DNA from: Serratia quinivorans
GTDB taxonomy: Bacteria; Pseudomonadota; Gammaproteobacteria; Enterobacterales; Enterobacteriaceae
Reading direction: 5' to 3'
NCBI GenBank assembly: GCA_900457075.1
Contig: UGYN01000002.1
Span: 2,976,001-3,040,000, forward strand
DNA: 64,000 nucleotides
Positions 36,921-44,985 of the stretch are shown one piece after another; within the stretch, counting starts at the first letter, position 1, and each line of letters opens with the position of its first letter. The translations under genes and the position numbers were made by a program. The notes beneath the pieces are model-generated. The model worked only from the letters and a program-made list of their open reading frames with translations, ran no database searches and had not been told where the DNA came from.

Positions 36921-38216
36921 TCAGCTTTGCGCCGGGGCCGGTTTCTGCGAACGATTCAGCGCCAACTTGAATACCCAATACAACAGGCTGGCGGCCAGCA
37001 ATGAGTTGATGGTCGGCACGCCCCATTCGGTCACTAACCCGACGATGCTGCCGGCAATGCTGGCGACGATCGCTGCCCAGCCAATGGTCGGCGTCTGGTC
37101 GGGCAGTTTGCCTTCCCGGCGGCTGTCATCCAGAATTTTACGGTGAGTCCGCAGCAAGTAATAATCCACCAGCATCACGCCGATAATCGGCGGGAACACC
37201 ACGCCCAGTACCGTCAGGAAGTCGACGAACCGATCCAGGATCCCCAGCACCGAAAGCGTTGTACCCAACACGCCAATCACCAGCGTGGTGGCGGTGTATT
37301 TCAGCCTTTTACCGGTCATGCCTTCAACCGCGTTGACGATGCCCAGTGAAGATGAGTACAGGTTGAGGTCATTGACCCTTAAGGTGGAGAACACCACCAC
37401 CAGCAGGCCAGCCCCTCCGGCGACCTGCGACATGATGGTCACGACATCCGCCGTGCCGAGCGTTTTGGCGATCAGCAGCGCCAGACCGTTAACCACGAAC
37501 TCCCCGGCGACAATGGTGAGCAGGGTCACGCCAAACACGTGCTTGCCGTTTTTGGAATAACGCGTCAGATCGGGGGTCATCAGGCTGGCAACGATGGCGC
37601 CACCGACCACGATGGTGATGCCGGCACTGATCGACAGTGGCTCACCTGGCGGCATTAATTGAATAATTTCCGGCAGATTATGGCCGGTGAGGGTGATGTA
37701 AGAGATATAGGCTACCAGCATAATAAACATCGGTACCGCAATTCGGGCGGCGATACGTAATGCCTTGAAGCCAAAGGCCACCAGTATGGTCAGCAGGGTA
37801 CCGGACAGGCCGGCCGCCAGCCCAAAGCCCAGCTTATTGCCCAGTGCGAAATCCAGCGACTTGGCGAAAATGGCGTTCTGTATGCCAAACCAGCCCAGCA
37901 GGCTGACGGCTACCACCACGCCGATCAGCACCGAACCCAGTCGGCCAAAGCCGCACCAGCGGGCCAGCAGGCTGCCGGAGATCCCTTCGCGCATCCCCGC
38001 CAGCCCGAGGCCGTAGGTGACAACGCCAAAGATCAGGCTGCCGACGAAAATGGCGGTAAAGGCGTCGAACAGCGTCATTGAGTGGCCCAATACGGCGCCG
38101 AGCATAAACTGATCCAGCGCGGTCAGCATGCCCATATGCACAATGGCCACGCTTAAAAACGAGACTCTTTTATCCTGAGGTACCCGGGTTAACGGATAGT
38201 CTTCAATTTTGATCAC
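36921..38216 (-). CDS. NCS1-family nucleobase permease (CodB-like)
   Basis: A 431-residue inner-membrane permease with about 12 hydrophobic segments. It resembles the cytosine permease CodB group of the NCS1 family: VSFLSVAIVHMGMLTALDQF, LLGWFGIQNAIFAKSL and GAIVASLMTPDLTRYSKN. It should import a nucleobase or related compound with protons or sodium. No cytosine deaminase gene is next to it, so cytosine use is not implied. It is 19 bp downstream of a LuxR-type regulator, which follows a GNAT gene, so the three form one operon. Confidence 0.85.
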   Translation of the reverse strand: MIKIEDYPLTRVPQDKRVSFLSVAIVHMGMLTALDQFMLGAVLGHSMTLFDAFTAIFVGSLIFGVVTYGLGLAGMREGISGSLLARWCGFGRLGSVLIGVVVAVSLLGWFGIQNAIFAKSLDFALGNKLGFGLAAGLSGTLLTILVAFGFKALRIAARIAVPMFIMLVAYISYITLTGHNLPEIIQLMPPGEPLSISAGITIVVGGAIVASLMTPDLTRYSKNGKHVFGVTLLTIVAGEFVVNGLALLIAKTLGTADVVTIMSQVAGGAGLLVVVFSTLRVNDLNLYSSSLGIVNAVEGMTGKRLKYTATTLVIGVLGTTLSVLGILDRFVDFLTVLGVVFPPIIGVMLVDYYLLRTHRKILDDSRREGKLPDQTPTIGWAAIVASIAGSIVGLVTEWGVPTINSLLAASLLYWVFKLALNRSQKPAPAQS

Positions 38217-38235
38217 GGTGAGGTATTCCTTGCTA

Positions 38236-38925
38236 TTAAATAAACTGAATGCCTTTAGCTATCAGGCGATCGGGAATGTAATTGTCCAGATGCGCATATT
38301 TGCAAAATTCTTCAAACTGCTGCTGTGTATGGACGTCAGATTTTTGATAGATGTTATATATTCTGTTTTCTATGGTTTTATTGCTGATATTGTATATTTT
38401 GGCGATCTCTTTCACCGACAGCCGTTGCAACATTAAAAATATCACGTCAAGTTCGGCTCGGGTGAAAATGGTGCTATTGGTTTCTGTGGTCAGAACGCTG
38501 GGTTTTTGTTGATTGATAAATTTCAGCGGAGATAAGGTGTTGAGCGGTTTGGCGTTCCACATCACCCCAACCACTTCTTTTTTATCGTTGTAGATCGGCA
38601 GTTTTTCGCTGATAAACGGGGTCAGACTGTCTTTGCCGTACCAATAATGCGTTTCTATCACCGCAACCCGCTCCCGCGAGACCTCTGTCATTTTGTCATG
38701 TTCGACAAAATCGGCCGCGCATTCGGCCCAGTCGGCGGGAAACTCGTCGTCCAGCTTACCGGCTACATCAAAATCAAGCGGCGTATTGGTATAGAGGTAG
38801 GCGGCGTGGTTCATATAAATATGACGGGATGCCAGATCCTTAATGCCCCATGGCTCACTTAAGTGCTCCATCATGGCAATCAGACCTTTCAAATAAAATT
38901 CATTATTTTTATCGGACGAATCCAT
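38236..38925 (-). CDS. PAS-LuxR type transcriptional regulator
   Basis: A 229-residue regulator. Residues 15-115 look like a PAS-type sensor (SEPWGIKDLASRHIYMNHAA; ETHYWYGKDS; KEVVGVMWNAKPL). Residues 154-200 are a LuxR helix-turn-helix (FTRAELDVIFLMLQ, LSVKEIAKIYNISNKTIENR). I chose ATG 38925, with GGAGAGG ahead; the longer frame from 39072 reads through the GNAT gene in another frame. It is 25 bp after the GNAT gene and 19 bp before the NCS1 permease, so it may sense the compound these two handle. Confidence 0.75.
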   Translation of the reverse strand: MDSSDKNNEFYLKGLIAMMEHLSEPWGIKDLASRHIYMNHAAYLYTNTPLDFDVAGKLDDEFPADWAECAADFVEHDKMTEVSRERVAVIETHYWYGKDSLTPFISEKLPIYNDKKEVVGVMWNAKPLNTLSPLKFINQQKPSVLTTETNSTIFTRAELDVIFLMLQRLSVKEIAKIYNISNKTIENRIYNIYQKSDVHTQQQFEEFCKYAHLDNYIPDRLIAKGIQFI

Positions 38926-38950
38926 TCTGACCTCTCCGATGACAACCGGA

Positions 38951-39361
38951 TTAAATCTCTTTTGCCAGGTAGTGGCGCGTATGCTTCTTGGCATAGCCGC
39001 CCAGGTTGCCGTACAGCTGATAGCCCAATTTTTCGTAAAAGCCGCGGGCCTGGAAGTCGAAGGTATCGACATAGGCCATGTGGCAGCCGCGCTTCCTGGC
39101 CTCTTCTTCTGCCTGGAGCATCAGTTGACGGCCATAGCCGCTTTTACGATGCTGGTCGCTGACCCAAAGATATTGCACTTCAAGCCCGCCCCACCAGGTT
39201 CTGGCCACCAGTCCGGCAACGATTTTACCTTGCTCATCGGTCACGGTCAGGAACAAGGGGTGGATATCAACGTGTTCGGTTTTTTCATTATGAGCCCAAA
39301 GGCTGTCGATAACGAACTCTTCATCCTGCGGATTTGGCTGGTCGGTAATATTGATTTTCAT
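38951..39361 (-). CDS. GNAT-family N-acetyltransferase
   Basis: A 136-residue GNAT protein with the acetyl-CoA signature VSDQHRKSGYGRQLMLQAEE (motif A, R-x-x-G-x-G/Y) and the C-terminal RGFYEKLGYQLYGNLGGY. It acetylates an amine or amino-nucleoside, or a protein; the substrate is unknown. It leads an operon with a PAS-LuxR regulator and a nucleobase permease, which hints at a nucleoside-like or toxic-analogue substrate, but that is inference. Confidence 0.8.
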   Translation of the reverse strand: MKINITDQPNPQDEEFVIDSLWAHNEKTEHVDIHPLFLTVTDEQGKIVAGLVARTWWGGLEVQYLWVSDQHRKSGYGRQLMLQAEEEARKRGCHMAYVDTFDFQARGFYEKLGYQLYGNLGGYAKKHTRHYLAKEI

Positions 39362-39716
39362 GGATGTGATATGATTCCCTGTGATAATAATGTCTTATGG
39401 CAACTAATTTGGGGCTTGCCAACGGCTTTAACTATCACTTTTCGTAATGTATTTCAAGGGTGTTTTTCACCCGTTCCCGTCAGGGGGCCAAACGTTTATA
39501 TTAACTGTGACGAGGCTAGAAAATAGCGTAATACGTGGTAATAAATAGCCGTTAGCCTTGCTCAGTCAATCTATTCCTATTGTGCCTCACCAGGGCCCCA
39601 TCCAGGAAATACATTAGCCTTTCAGGCTCCACCGGTAGAGCAAGTCAACTTGCCAAAGGGGAGCCGCTATCTTCAGCCTTCCGATGAATCTGCGTTGAAA
39701 TTTGCTGCTGTGCGTC

Positions 39717-39744
39717 GTCGACCGTCGGTCGACCGTCGGTCGAC
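39717..39744. repeat. Two tandem 11-bp repeats, palindromic
   Basis: GACCGTCGGTC occurs twice in tandem (39720-39730, 39731-39741) between GTC and GAC, so the whole 28 bp is palindromic around GTCGAC and CCG/CGG cores. It could be a site for a dimeric regulator or a recombination remnant. Role unknown. Confidence 0.5.
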
Positions 39745-39837
39745 AGAGTGCAGGGTCTTGGCGGCGGCTTGTCAGAGGGGAGAGCAGAGGAGGTTGAGAC
39801 TATTGTATTGTTTTAATACGGGGATAACACCGACGGC

Positions 39838-39963
39838 TCAATTCAGCTCGCCGTATTTCAAAATAACCTGTATGGCTTTATCAATCAGGGCTTGAACGAT
39901 GTGTGATTCAATCCTTTGCTTTTCCTCCACGCCTTCCAGTTTAAAATCTATATCAATATCCAT
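39838..39963 (-). CDS. Small acidic hypothetical protein (41 aa)
   Basis: The peptide begins MDIDIDFKLEGVEEKQRIES and ends KYGELN. A good ribosome site, AAGGTGG, lies ahead of ATG 39963. It is predicted helical and soluble. No family is recognised; a short antitoxin-like or phage-derived remnant is possible but unsupported. Confidence 0.4.
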   Translation of the reverse strand: MDIDIDFKLEGVEEKQRIESHIVQALIDKAIQVILKYGELN

Positions 39964-40320
39964 GGAACACCACCTTATATTGATAATATAAGGGAATGAC
40001 GCTTGTTAGTAATAGAAGCCACTTTGGGTTAATGCAAAAAAATATCAGTTTAACACCGCTAATTAGGAATAATCTTAATTCTGGGTTTGCCAGTATCCGC
40101 CTTTTGAGACAAGGGCTGAGCGCCATAAGGCGTTAGCCCCGCTGGCGCTTGGCCTGAGAGCGCCTGGCGCAGTGGCTGTCTTTTATTCTCTGACATTGGG
40201 GAATAATTGTTTCTAACATCCATCTTGCACTGATTAGGTTAATGCGATAGAAAACCTAGACAGATGTATTATCCCCCTTTTTAAGCGCGTTCATTAACTG
40301 GCTGCCTAAAGGCGCATTAT

Positions 40321-42855
40321 ATGAAGATTATTAAGCCGCTGCGTCTGAGCGTATTAAATCGACCTTTCCGCCAGCAGGGTAAAAATTATCTCGGCGTTTC
40401 TGTGATGGCACTGCTGGATATGGGCACAACGCCCCAGCTGCGTCCGGAAGTGGAATTATGGCAACTGGCGGCGGAAGAACTGCAAACCAGTGGCGGCGTC
40501 ATTGATGTGGCCATTCCGAAAGTCCGGGCTGAATTTCTGGCGACGGGGAATGCTTATACCCGTCATCAGAAGGAAAAAAACAGCTGCGCAGTGCGCATTG
40601 ACGTGGGCAGCCTCAGCAAAACCCTGGTGGCTTTTGGCGATCGTTTCTGGTCTGGTTCGCAGCCGACCCCGCCACGCAATTTTGAGTCGATGCGCCTTGA
40701 CTGGAGCCGTGCTTTTGGCGGCGCAGGATACGAAGAGAACCCTCATGGTATTGGCGCCGTGGAAGAGCAGCACAACGGCGCGGCTTATCGTCGCCTGCCG
40801 AATATCGAACCGCTATATCAACGTATGACCTCACCGCGGCAGCAGCCTGAGCCGGTAAGTTTTGGGCCGCTGGACATGACCTGGCCGCGTCGTTTTAAGC
40901 GCATGGGCAAAGCCTATGATGCCAACTGGCTGAAAAATGACTTTCCAGGCCTGGCCCGCGACGCCGACTGGCGTGTATTCAATGCCGCCAGCCCGGATCA
41001 ATGGTGGCCGGAACAAGATGAGCTGCCGCCTGAGGCCGAGTGGCGCATTTGGAATATGCATCCGGAAAAACCGCTACAGTCGGGCAAACTGCCGCCATGG
41101 CGGGCGCGCTGTTTTATCAATCGTCAGCGTGGGGATGAAACGCTGTTTGAAGAGATTAGGTTGCGTGCCACCACGGTCTGGTTCTTCCCGCATCGGCAAC
41201 AGATGATGCTGATCTGGCAGGGCAGTTGCCGCATTAACGAGGATGATGCGGCGGATGTGCTGCAACTGATGCCGGCGCTGGAGAAAAACGGCGCCGCTCG
41301 TTCGGCCAATCACTATCGCAAAGTGTTGGCCCAGCGGCTGGATAAAGGGAAGGGTGCGCTGTTTGCCTTCCGTGAAAAAGACTTGTTGCCGGAAGAGCTT
41401 ATCGGTCCCTGGATTGACAGCGAAATGCAGCAAACAGAAAGCCCGATGCAAAACAATATGCAAAACCGGGTAAGTAAAATACGCGAACAGCACCGCGCCA
41501 GGCTTGAGGCTGAAGGGCGGGATGTTAACGAGCTACTGGCGGATATGTCGCAGCCAGAGATGCCGAGGCTGGATGAACTGCCGGAGTTTGTCGAACGACT
41601 GGAGCGCCAGGCTGAGGAGATGAAAGCGCAGGCCGAGGCGCGCCAGGCTGAAGTGGAAGCCCGCCAGGGTGCCAAACAGGACACGCGGCCGCGTGGCCCG
41701 GAATCAATGCACCGTATGCAGGAGATGCTGCATCAACATGCGGGCAGCATGACGGCGAAGAAATTGGCGCAGAGCCGCGAGTCGCTGCACCAGATGTATC
41801 TGATGGCAGCCCAGCATCAACCGCCGGCGCAACGCATGACGGGGGATATTGCCCGGATTATTCGCCAGCGCGCTTCGAACACCATGGCGTGCGGAGGGGA
41901 CTTAAGCGAGTTGGATTTCACCGGCGCGAACCTCTCCGGCATGGATTTTCGCGGCGCTAATTTCCGTAAGGCGTTGCTGGAAAGCGCCGATCTCAGCGGT
42001 TGCCAGTTGGACGGCGCTGATTTTAGCGAGGCGATGCTGGCGCGAACCGATTTGCGCAACAGTTCGCTGCGTGAATGCAATCTGACCAAAGCCAGCCTGG
42101 TGTTGGCCCAGTGCCGACAGACCGATTTTAGCGGCGCTAACCTGACGGAAACCCAACTGGAAGACGCCCTGTTTGAAGACTGTGACTTCAGCCGTGCCAC
42201 GCTAAAAACGCTATTGCTGCGCCAGGTCGGTATTAGCCATTGCCGTTTCCACCGTGCCGAGCTGGAGGAGTGTATCGTTATGAATTTAACGCTGCCGCAG
42301 CTCGATTTCAGCGAGGCCAGGCTGCGTAAGACCGTCTTCCAACAGTGCGAGTTGCAGGCTGCGGTCTTCAACGGTGCGTGGCTTGAGAGCTGTAACTGGG
42401 TGGAGAGCAAACTGCCGTACGCCCAGTTTAAAGCGGCCAGCCTGCTGTCCTGCGCGGCCGTAATGGATAGTGACTTAAGCGGCGCGGACTTTAGCGAAGC
42501 AACGCTGAAAGAAAGTAACCTGCGCCAGGCTTTACTTACGCAGGCGAACTTTACGTTGGCGAAGGTGGAGAACAGCGATCTCAGCGAGGCGGACTGCCAG
42601 AGGGCGAATTTCACCCGCGCCAACCTGGTCGGGAGCCTGTTGATCCGCACTGATTTCCGCCAGGTCAATTTCACCGGAGCCAACCTGATGGGTGCACTGA
42701 TGCAGAAAACCCAACTGGGTGGCGCGGACTTTACCGCTGCCAATCTGTTCCGCGCCGATCTGTCACAATCCTTTATTAATATGGAGACGCGGCTGGACAA
42801 CGCCTATACCAGCCGGGTGAAGACGCTGCCGAAGCGGGATGAGGAACTGTCATGA
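40321..42855 (+). CDS. DUF2169 / pentapeptide-repeat type VI secretion adaptor
   Basis: An 844-residue cytosolic protein. About residues 1-300 form a DUF2169 domain (PLRLSVLNRPFRQQGKNYLG near the start; DWSRAFGG, WPRRF). DUF2169 proteins load effectors onto VgrG/PAAR spikes. A charged Ala/Glu/Gln coiled coil (about 375-460) and a long pentapeptide-repeat solenoid (about 520-835, A(D/N)LSG patterns such as LDFTGANLSGMDFRGANF) follow. The next gene overlaps by four bases. The combination DUF2169-pentapeptide-DUF3540-DUF4150-VgrG marks a type VI delivery island. Confidence 0.85.
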   Translation: MKIIKPLRLSVLNRPFRQQGKNYLGVSVMALLDMGTTPQLRPEVELWQLAAEELQTSGGVIDVAIPKVRAEFLATGNAYTRHQKEKNSCAVRIDVGSLSKTLVAFGDRFWSGSQPTPPRNFESMRLDWSRAFGGAGYEENPHGIGAVEEQHNGAAYRRLPNIEPLYQRMTSPRQQPEPVSFGPLDMTWPRRFKRMGKAYDANWLKNDFPGLARDADWRVFNAASPDQWWPEQDELPPEAEWRIWNMHPEKPLQSGKLPPWRARCFINRQRGDETLFEEIRLRATTVWFFPHRQQMMLIWQGSCRINEDDAADVLQLMPALEKNGAARSANHYRKVLAQRLDKGKGALFAFREKDLLPEELIGPWIDSEMQQTESPMQNNMQNRVSKIREQHRARLEAEGRDVNELLADMSQPEMPRLDELPEFVERLERQAEEMKAQAEARQAEVEARQGAKQDTRPRGPESMHRMQEMLHQHAGSMTAKKLAQSRESLHQMYLMAAQHQPPAQRMTGDIARIIRQRASNTMACGGDLSELDFTGANLSGMDFRGANFRKALLESADLSGCQLDGADFSEAMLARTDLRNSSLRECNLTKASLVLAQCRQTDFSGANLTETQLEDALFEDCDFSRATLKTLLLRQVGISHCRFHRAELEECIVMNLTLPQLDFSEARLRKTVFQQCELQAAVFNGAWLESCNWVESKLPYAQFKAASLLSCAAVMDSDLSGADFSEATLKESNLRQALLTQANFTLAKVENSDLSEADCQRANFTRANLVGSLLIRTDFRQVNFTGANLMGALMQKTQLGGADFTAANLFRADLSQSFINMETRLDNAYTSRVKTLPKRDEELS

Positions 42856-43920
42856 CGACGCTGAGCGCGGCAGAGCTACAGCAGAAAATAAAAAATGGCG
42901 AGATGATTAACGCCTGCAACCTCGATGGTCTCGAGCTGCAAGGATGCAACCTGTCCGGCGGAATTTTTCAGGATGTCTCACTGCTGGGGGCGAACCTGCA
43001 GGCGGCCAATTTACATGAAACGGTGTTTAATGAGTGTCTGTTGAATGGGGGGACGCTGAGCGGCGCCCGCATGCAACAGAGCGTGTTTAACGATTGTGAA
43101 ATGACGGCAATCAGCGCCTGCGACACGCTAATGGCGCAGTGCATCTTTAATCATTGCGAGCTTGGCAACGGCGATTTCTCCCGCAGCAGGTTCGACGCTT
43201 GCCAATTCATGCGCAGCCGCTATCCGGCAGCACCTTCAACCAGTCCACGCTGGAACGTACTACTTTCTTCGAGAGCTCGCTGGATGAGGCGCAACTGGAG
43301 CAGTGCCAGTGCCTGCTGACGACCTTTTTCAATATCGACTTGCGCACGACCCGTTTGGGCCACAGTCAATTCGACCGTACGGTCTTTTTCAACTGCGATC
43401 AGCGTGGAAAAAACTATGCCCAGCAGCGCTTTAGCGGCTGTCAGTTTACCGATAATCAGCTCGACGCGGTTGATTTTAACGGGGCGCAGCTGACGCAGTG
43501 CAATTTCAAAGGCGCTTCGCTGAGAAAGGCTCAACTCCGTAAGGTGAACGCCAGCCAGGCGCTGTTTATGAGTGCGGACCTTACCGGGCCAGCTGCCAGG
43601 GCAGTTTGTTTGATCAGGCGTTGTTTATCGGTGCCAGGTTACAACAGGCCGATTTTAGCCACAGCCGCCTGTTCCAGAGCATTTTGCAGCAGGTGAAGGC
43701 CGAAGACAGCAACTTTGCCCTTTGCGATCTGACCTACAGCGATTTCACCCATGCTGATTTACGCCGGGCCGATTTCCGCAGTGCCACATTTTCCCGCACC
43801 CGGTTCCATCGGGCGCAGCAGGAGGGAGCCCACTTTTCCGATCGCCGGGGCATCCTTGAGTATGACGAAGAGTTACTGGCTGCGGAGGCCTGGAGCCTTC
43901 AGCATCAGAGCCGCCGTTAA
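42852..43920 (+). pseudogene. Pentapeptide-repeat protein, two frameshifts
   Basis: A second pentapeptide-repeat protein (NLDGLELQGCNLSGGIF; DFTHADLRRADFRSATFSRT), starting at ATG 42852 in overlap with the DUF2169 gene. Two single-base losses interrupt it: one C near 43220 and one G in the GGG at 43586-43588. Restoring both gives 356 residues without an internal stop, ending AWSLQHQSRR. It is expected to be a structural partner of the VgrG delivery island. Sequencing error is as likely as real decay. Confidence 0.8.
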
Positions 43921-43929
43921 GGAGAGAAG

Positions 43930-44536
43930 ATGAACAATATCAATCACAAACTGCTACAAGCGGCAGCACCGCCACTACAGAGTGCGGGGGTGGTGACCCA
44001 CTGCTTTTCCAACGGCAGCCTGAGCGTGGAGAGTGAAGGGCGCGGCTGGCACTGCCGGCGTGCTACCAGCTGCGTTATTGCTCCTCAGACCGGGGGATCT
44101 GGTGCTTATTACCAGCGTGGATAATCAGGTGTGGCTGCTGGCGGTGCTGGAGCGTGCCAACCCGGAAATGGCCGAACTGAGCGTACCGGGCGATCTGCAT
44201 ATCCGCAGCAGCGGCGAAATCAGCCTCAGCAGCGAAGCGTTACGCGTCAGCGCCAGCCAGGGTGACTGCCATATCAGCGAAATGCAGTACAGCGGCGATA
44301 AGCTTTCCGCCTGGGTAAGCCTTTCGCGCATGGTGGGCAAGCACAGCGAGTCAATCTGGCAAACCATCACCCAGGTGAGCCATAACCTGCTGCGCACTAC
44401 GCGCCAGACGGAGCAGGTACGCGCCGGCCAACTGGATATGCAGGCTGAAGATTATGCGCGTCTGCATGCGCAAAATACCGTTATTACTTCGAAGGCAATC
44501 ACCAAAGTGGATGCCGAACAGATCCATATGGGCTGA
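43930..44536 (+). pseudogene. DUF3540 protein of the type VI island, frameshifted
   Basis: The N-terminal part reads MNNINHKLLQAAAPPLQSAG and contains SVESEGRGWHC. A run of five Gs at 44092-44096 shifts the frame. Reading four Gs joins it to the rest (LVLITSVDNQVWLLAVLERA to DAEQIHMG), giving 201 residues. DUF3540 proteins always sit beside DUF2169 and DUF4150 genes in such islands; their role is unclear. AGGAG lies ahead of the ATG. Confidence 0.78.
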
Positions 44537-44546
44537 GGAGGACGCG

Positions 44547-44939
44547 ATGTTTGCCAACTGTCAACTGATGGGCACCGATTTGGCCTTTCCCGACGTCTGC
44601 ATGACGCCGATGCCGACCCCAACGCCGATACCTTATCCGGATATCGCGCTTGGGCCAACGGCCATCCCCAACGCGCTGAATATTCTGTTTATGGGCATGC
44701 CTGCCCACAACATGGCCACGGTGACGCCGCTGACCAACGGGGATAATCCCGGTGTTGCCACCGGCGTGGCGTCAGGCACCGTGATGGGGCCGTCGCGGCA
44801 TCTCACCGGTTCCTTCACCGTGCTGCTCAAAGGCACACCGGCGACGCGCCTGACCAGCGTCAGCCTGCAGAACTCAACCAATGCCGTGGGGATACGTGCG
44901 GTACCCAGCCAGTTCAAAGTACTGATGCTGGCACCATGA
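44547..44939 (+). CDS. DUF4150 PAAR-like spike-tip protein
   Basis: A 130-residue DUF4150 protein, whose fold resembles PAAR repeats that cap VgrG (FPDVCMTPMPTPTPIPYPDI; HNMATVTPLTNGDNPGVATG; VLLKGTPATRL). It has no C-terminal toxin extension, so it would act as a bare tip. GAGGAGG lies just ahead of ATG 44547, 10 bp past the DUF3540 stop. vgrG follows after 46 bp. Confidence 0.85.
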   Translation: MFANCQLMGTDLAFPDVCMTPMPTPTPIPYPDIALGPTAIPNALNILFMGMPAHNMATVTPLTNGDNPGVATGVASGTVMGPSRHLTGSFTVLLKGTPATRLTSVSLQNSTNAVGIRAVPSQFKVLMLAP

Positions 44940-44985
44940 GTGGCAGAGCGGCATAACGCAGTCTTAGTTACAGGGGTAAGAAGCT

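Larger units (their letters stand above)
39362..40320. other. 959-bp intergenic region with a small ORF
   Basis: Apart from a 41-codon ORF on the minus strand (39838-39963) and an 11-bp tandem repeat (39717-39744), I see no gene. A short inverted repeat, GCAAGT-CA-ACTTGC, lies around 39640-39655. The rest may be decayed DNA between the core genes and the type VI island that starts at 40321. Confidence 0.5.

Noticed and set aside
36595-37146. A 183-codon frame on the + strand opposite the NCS1 permease gene
   Set aside because: It begins inside an inverted repeat, has no ribosome site and continues antisense into the permease gene. The composition does not look like a protein.
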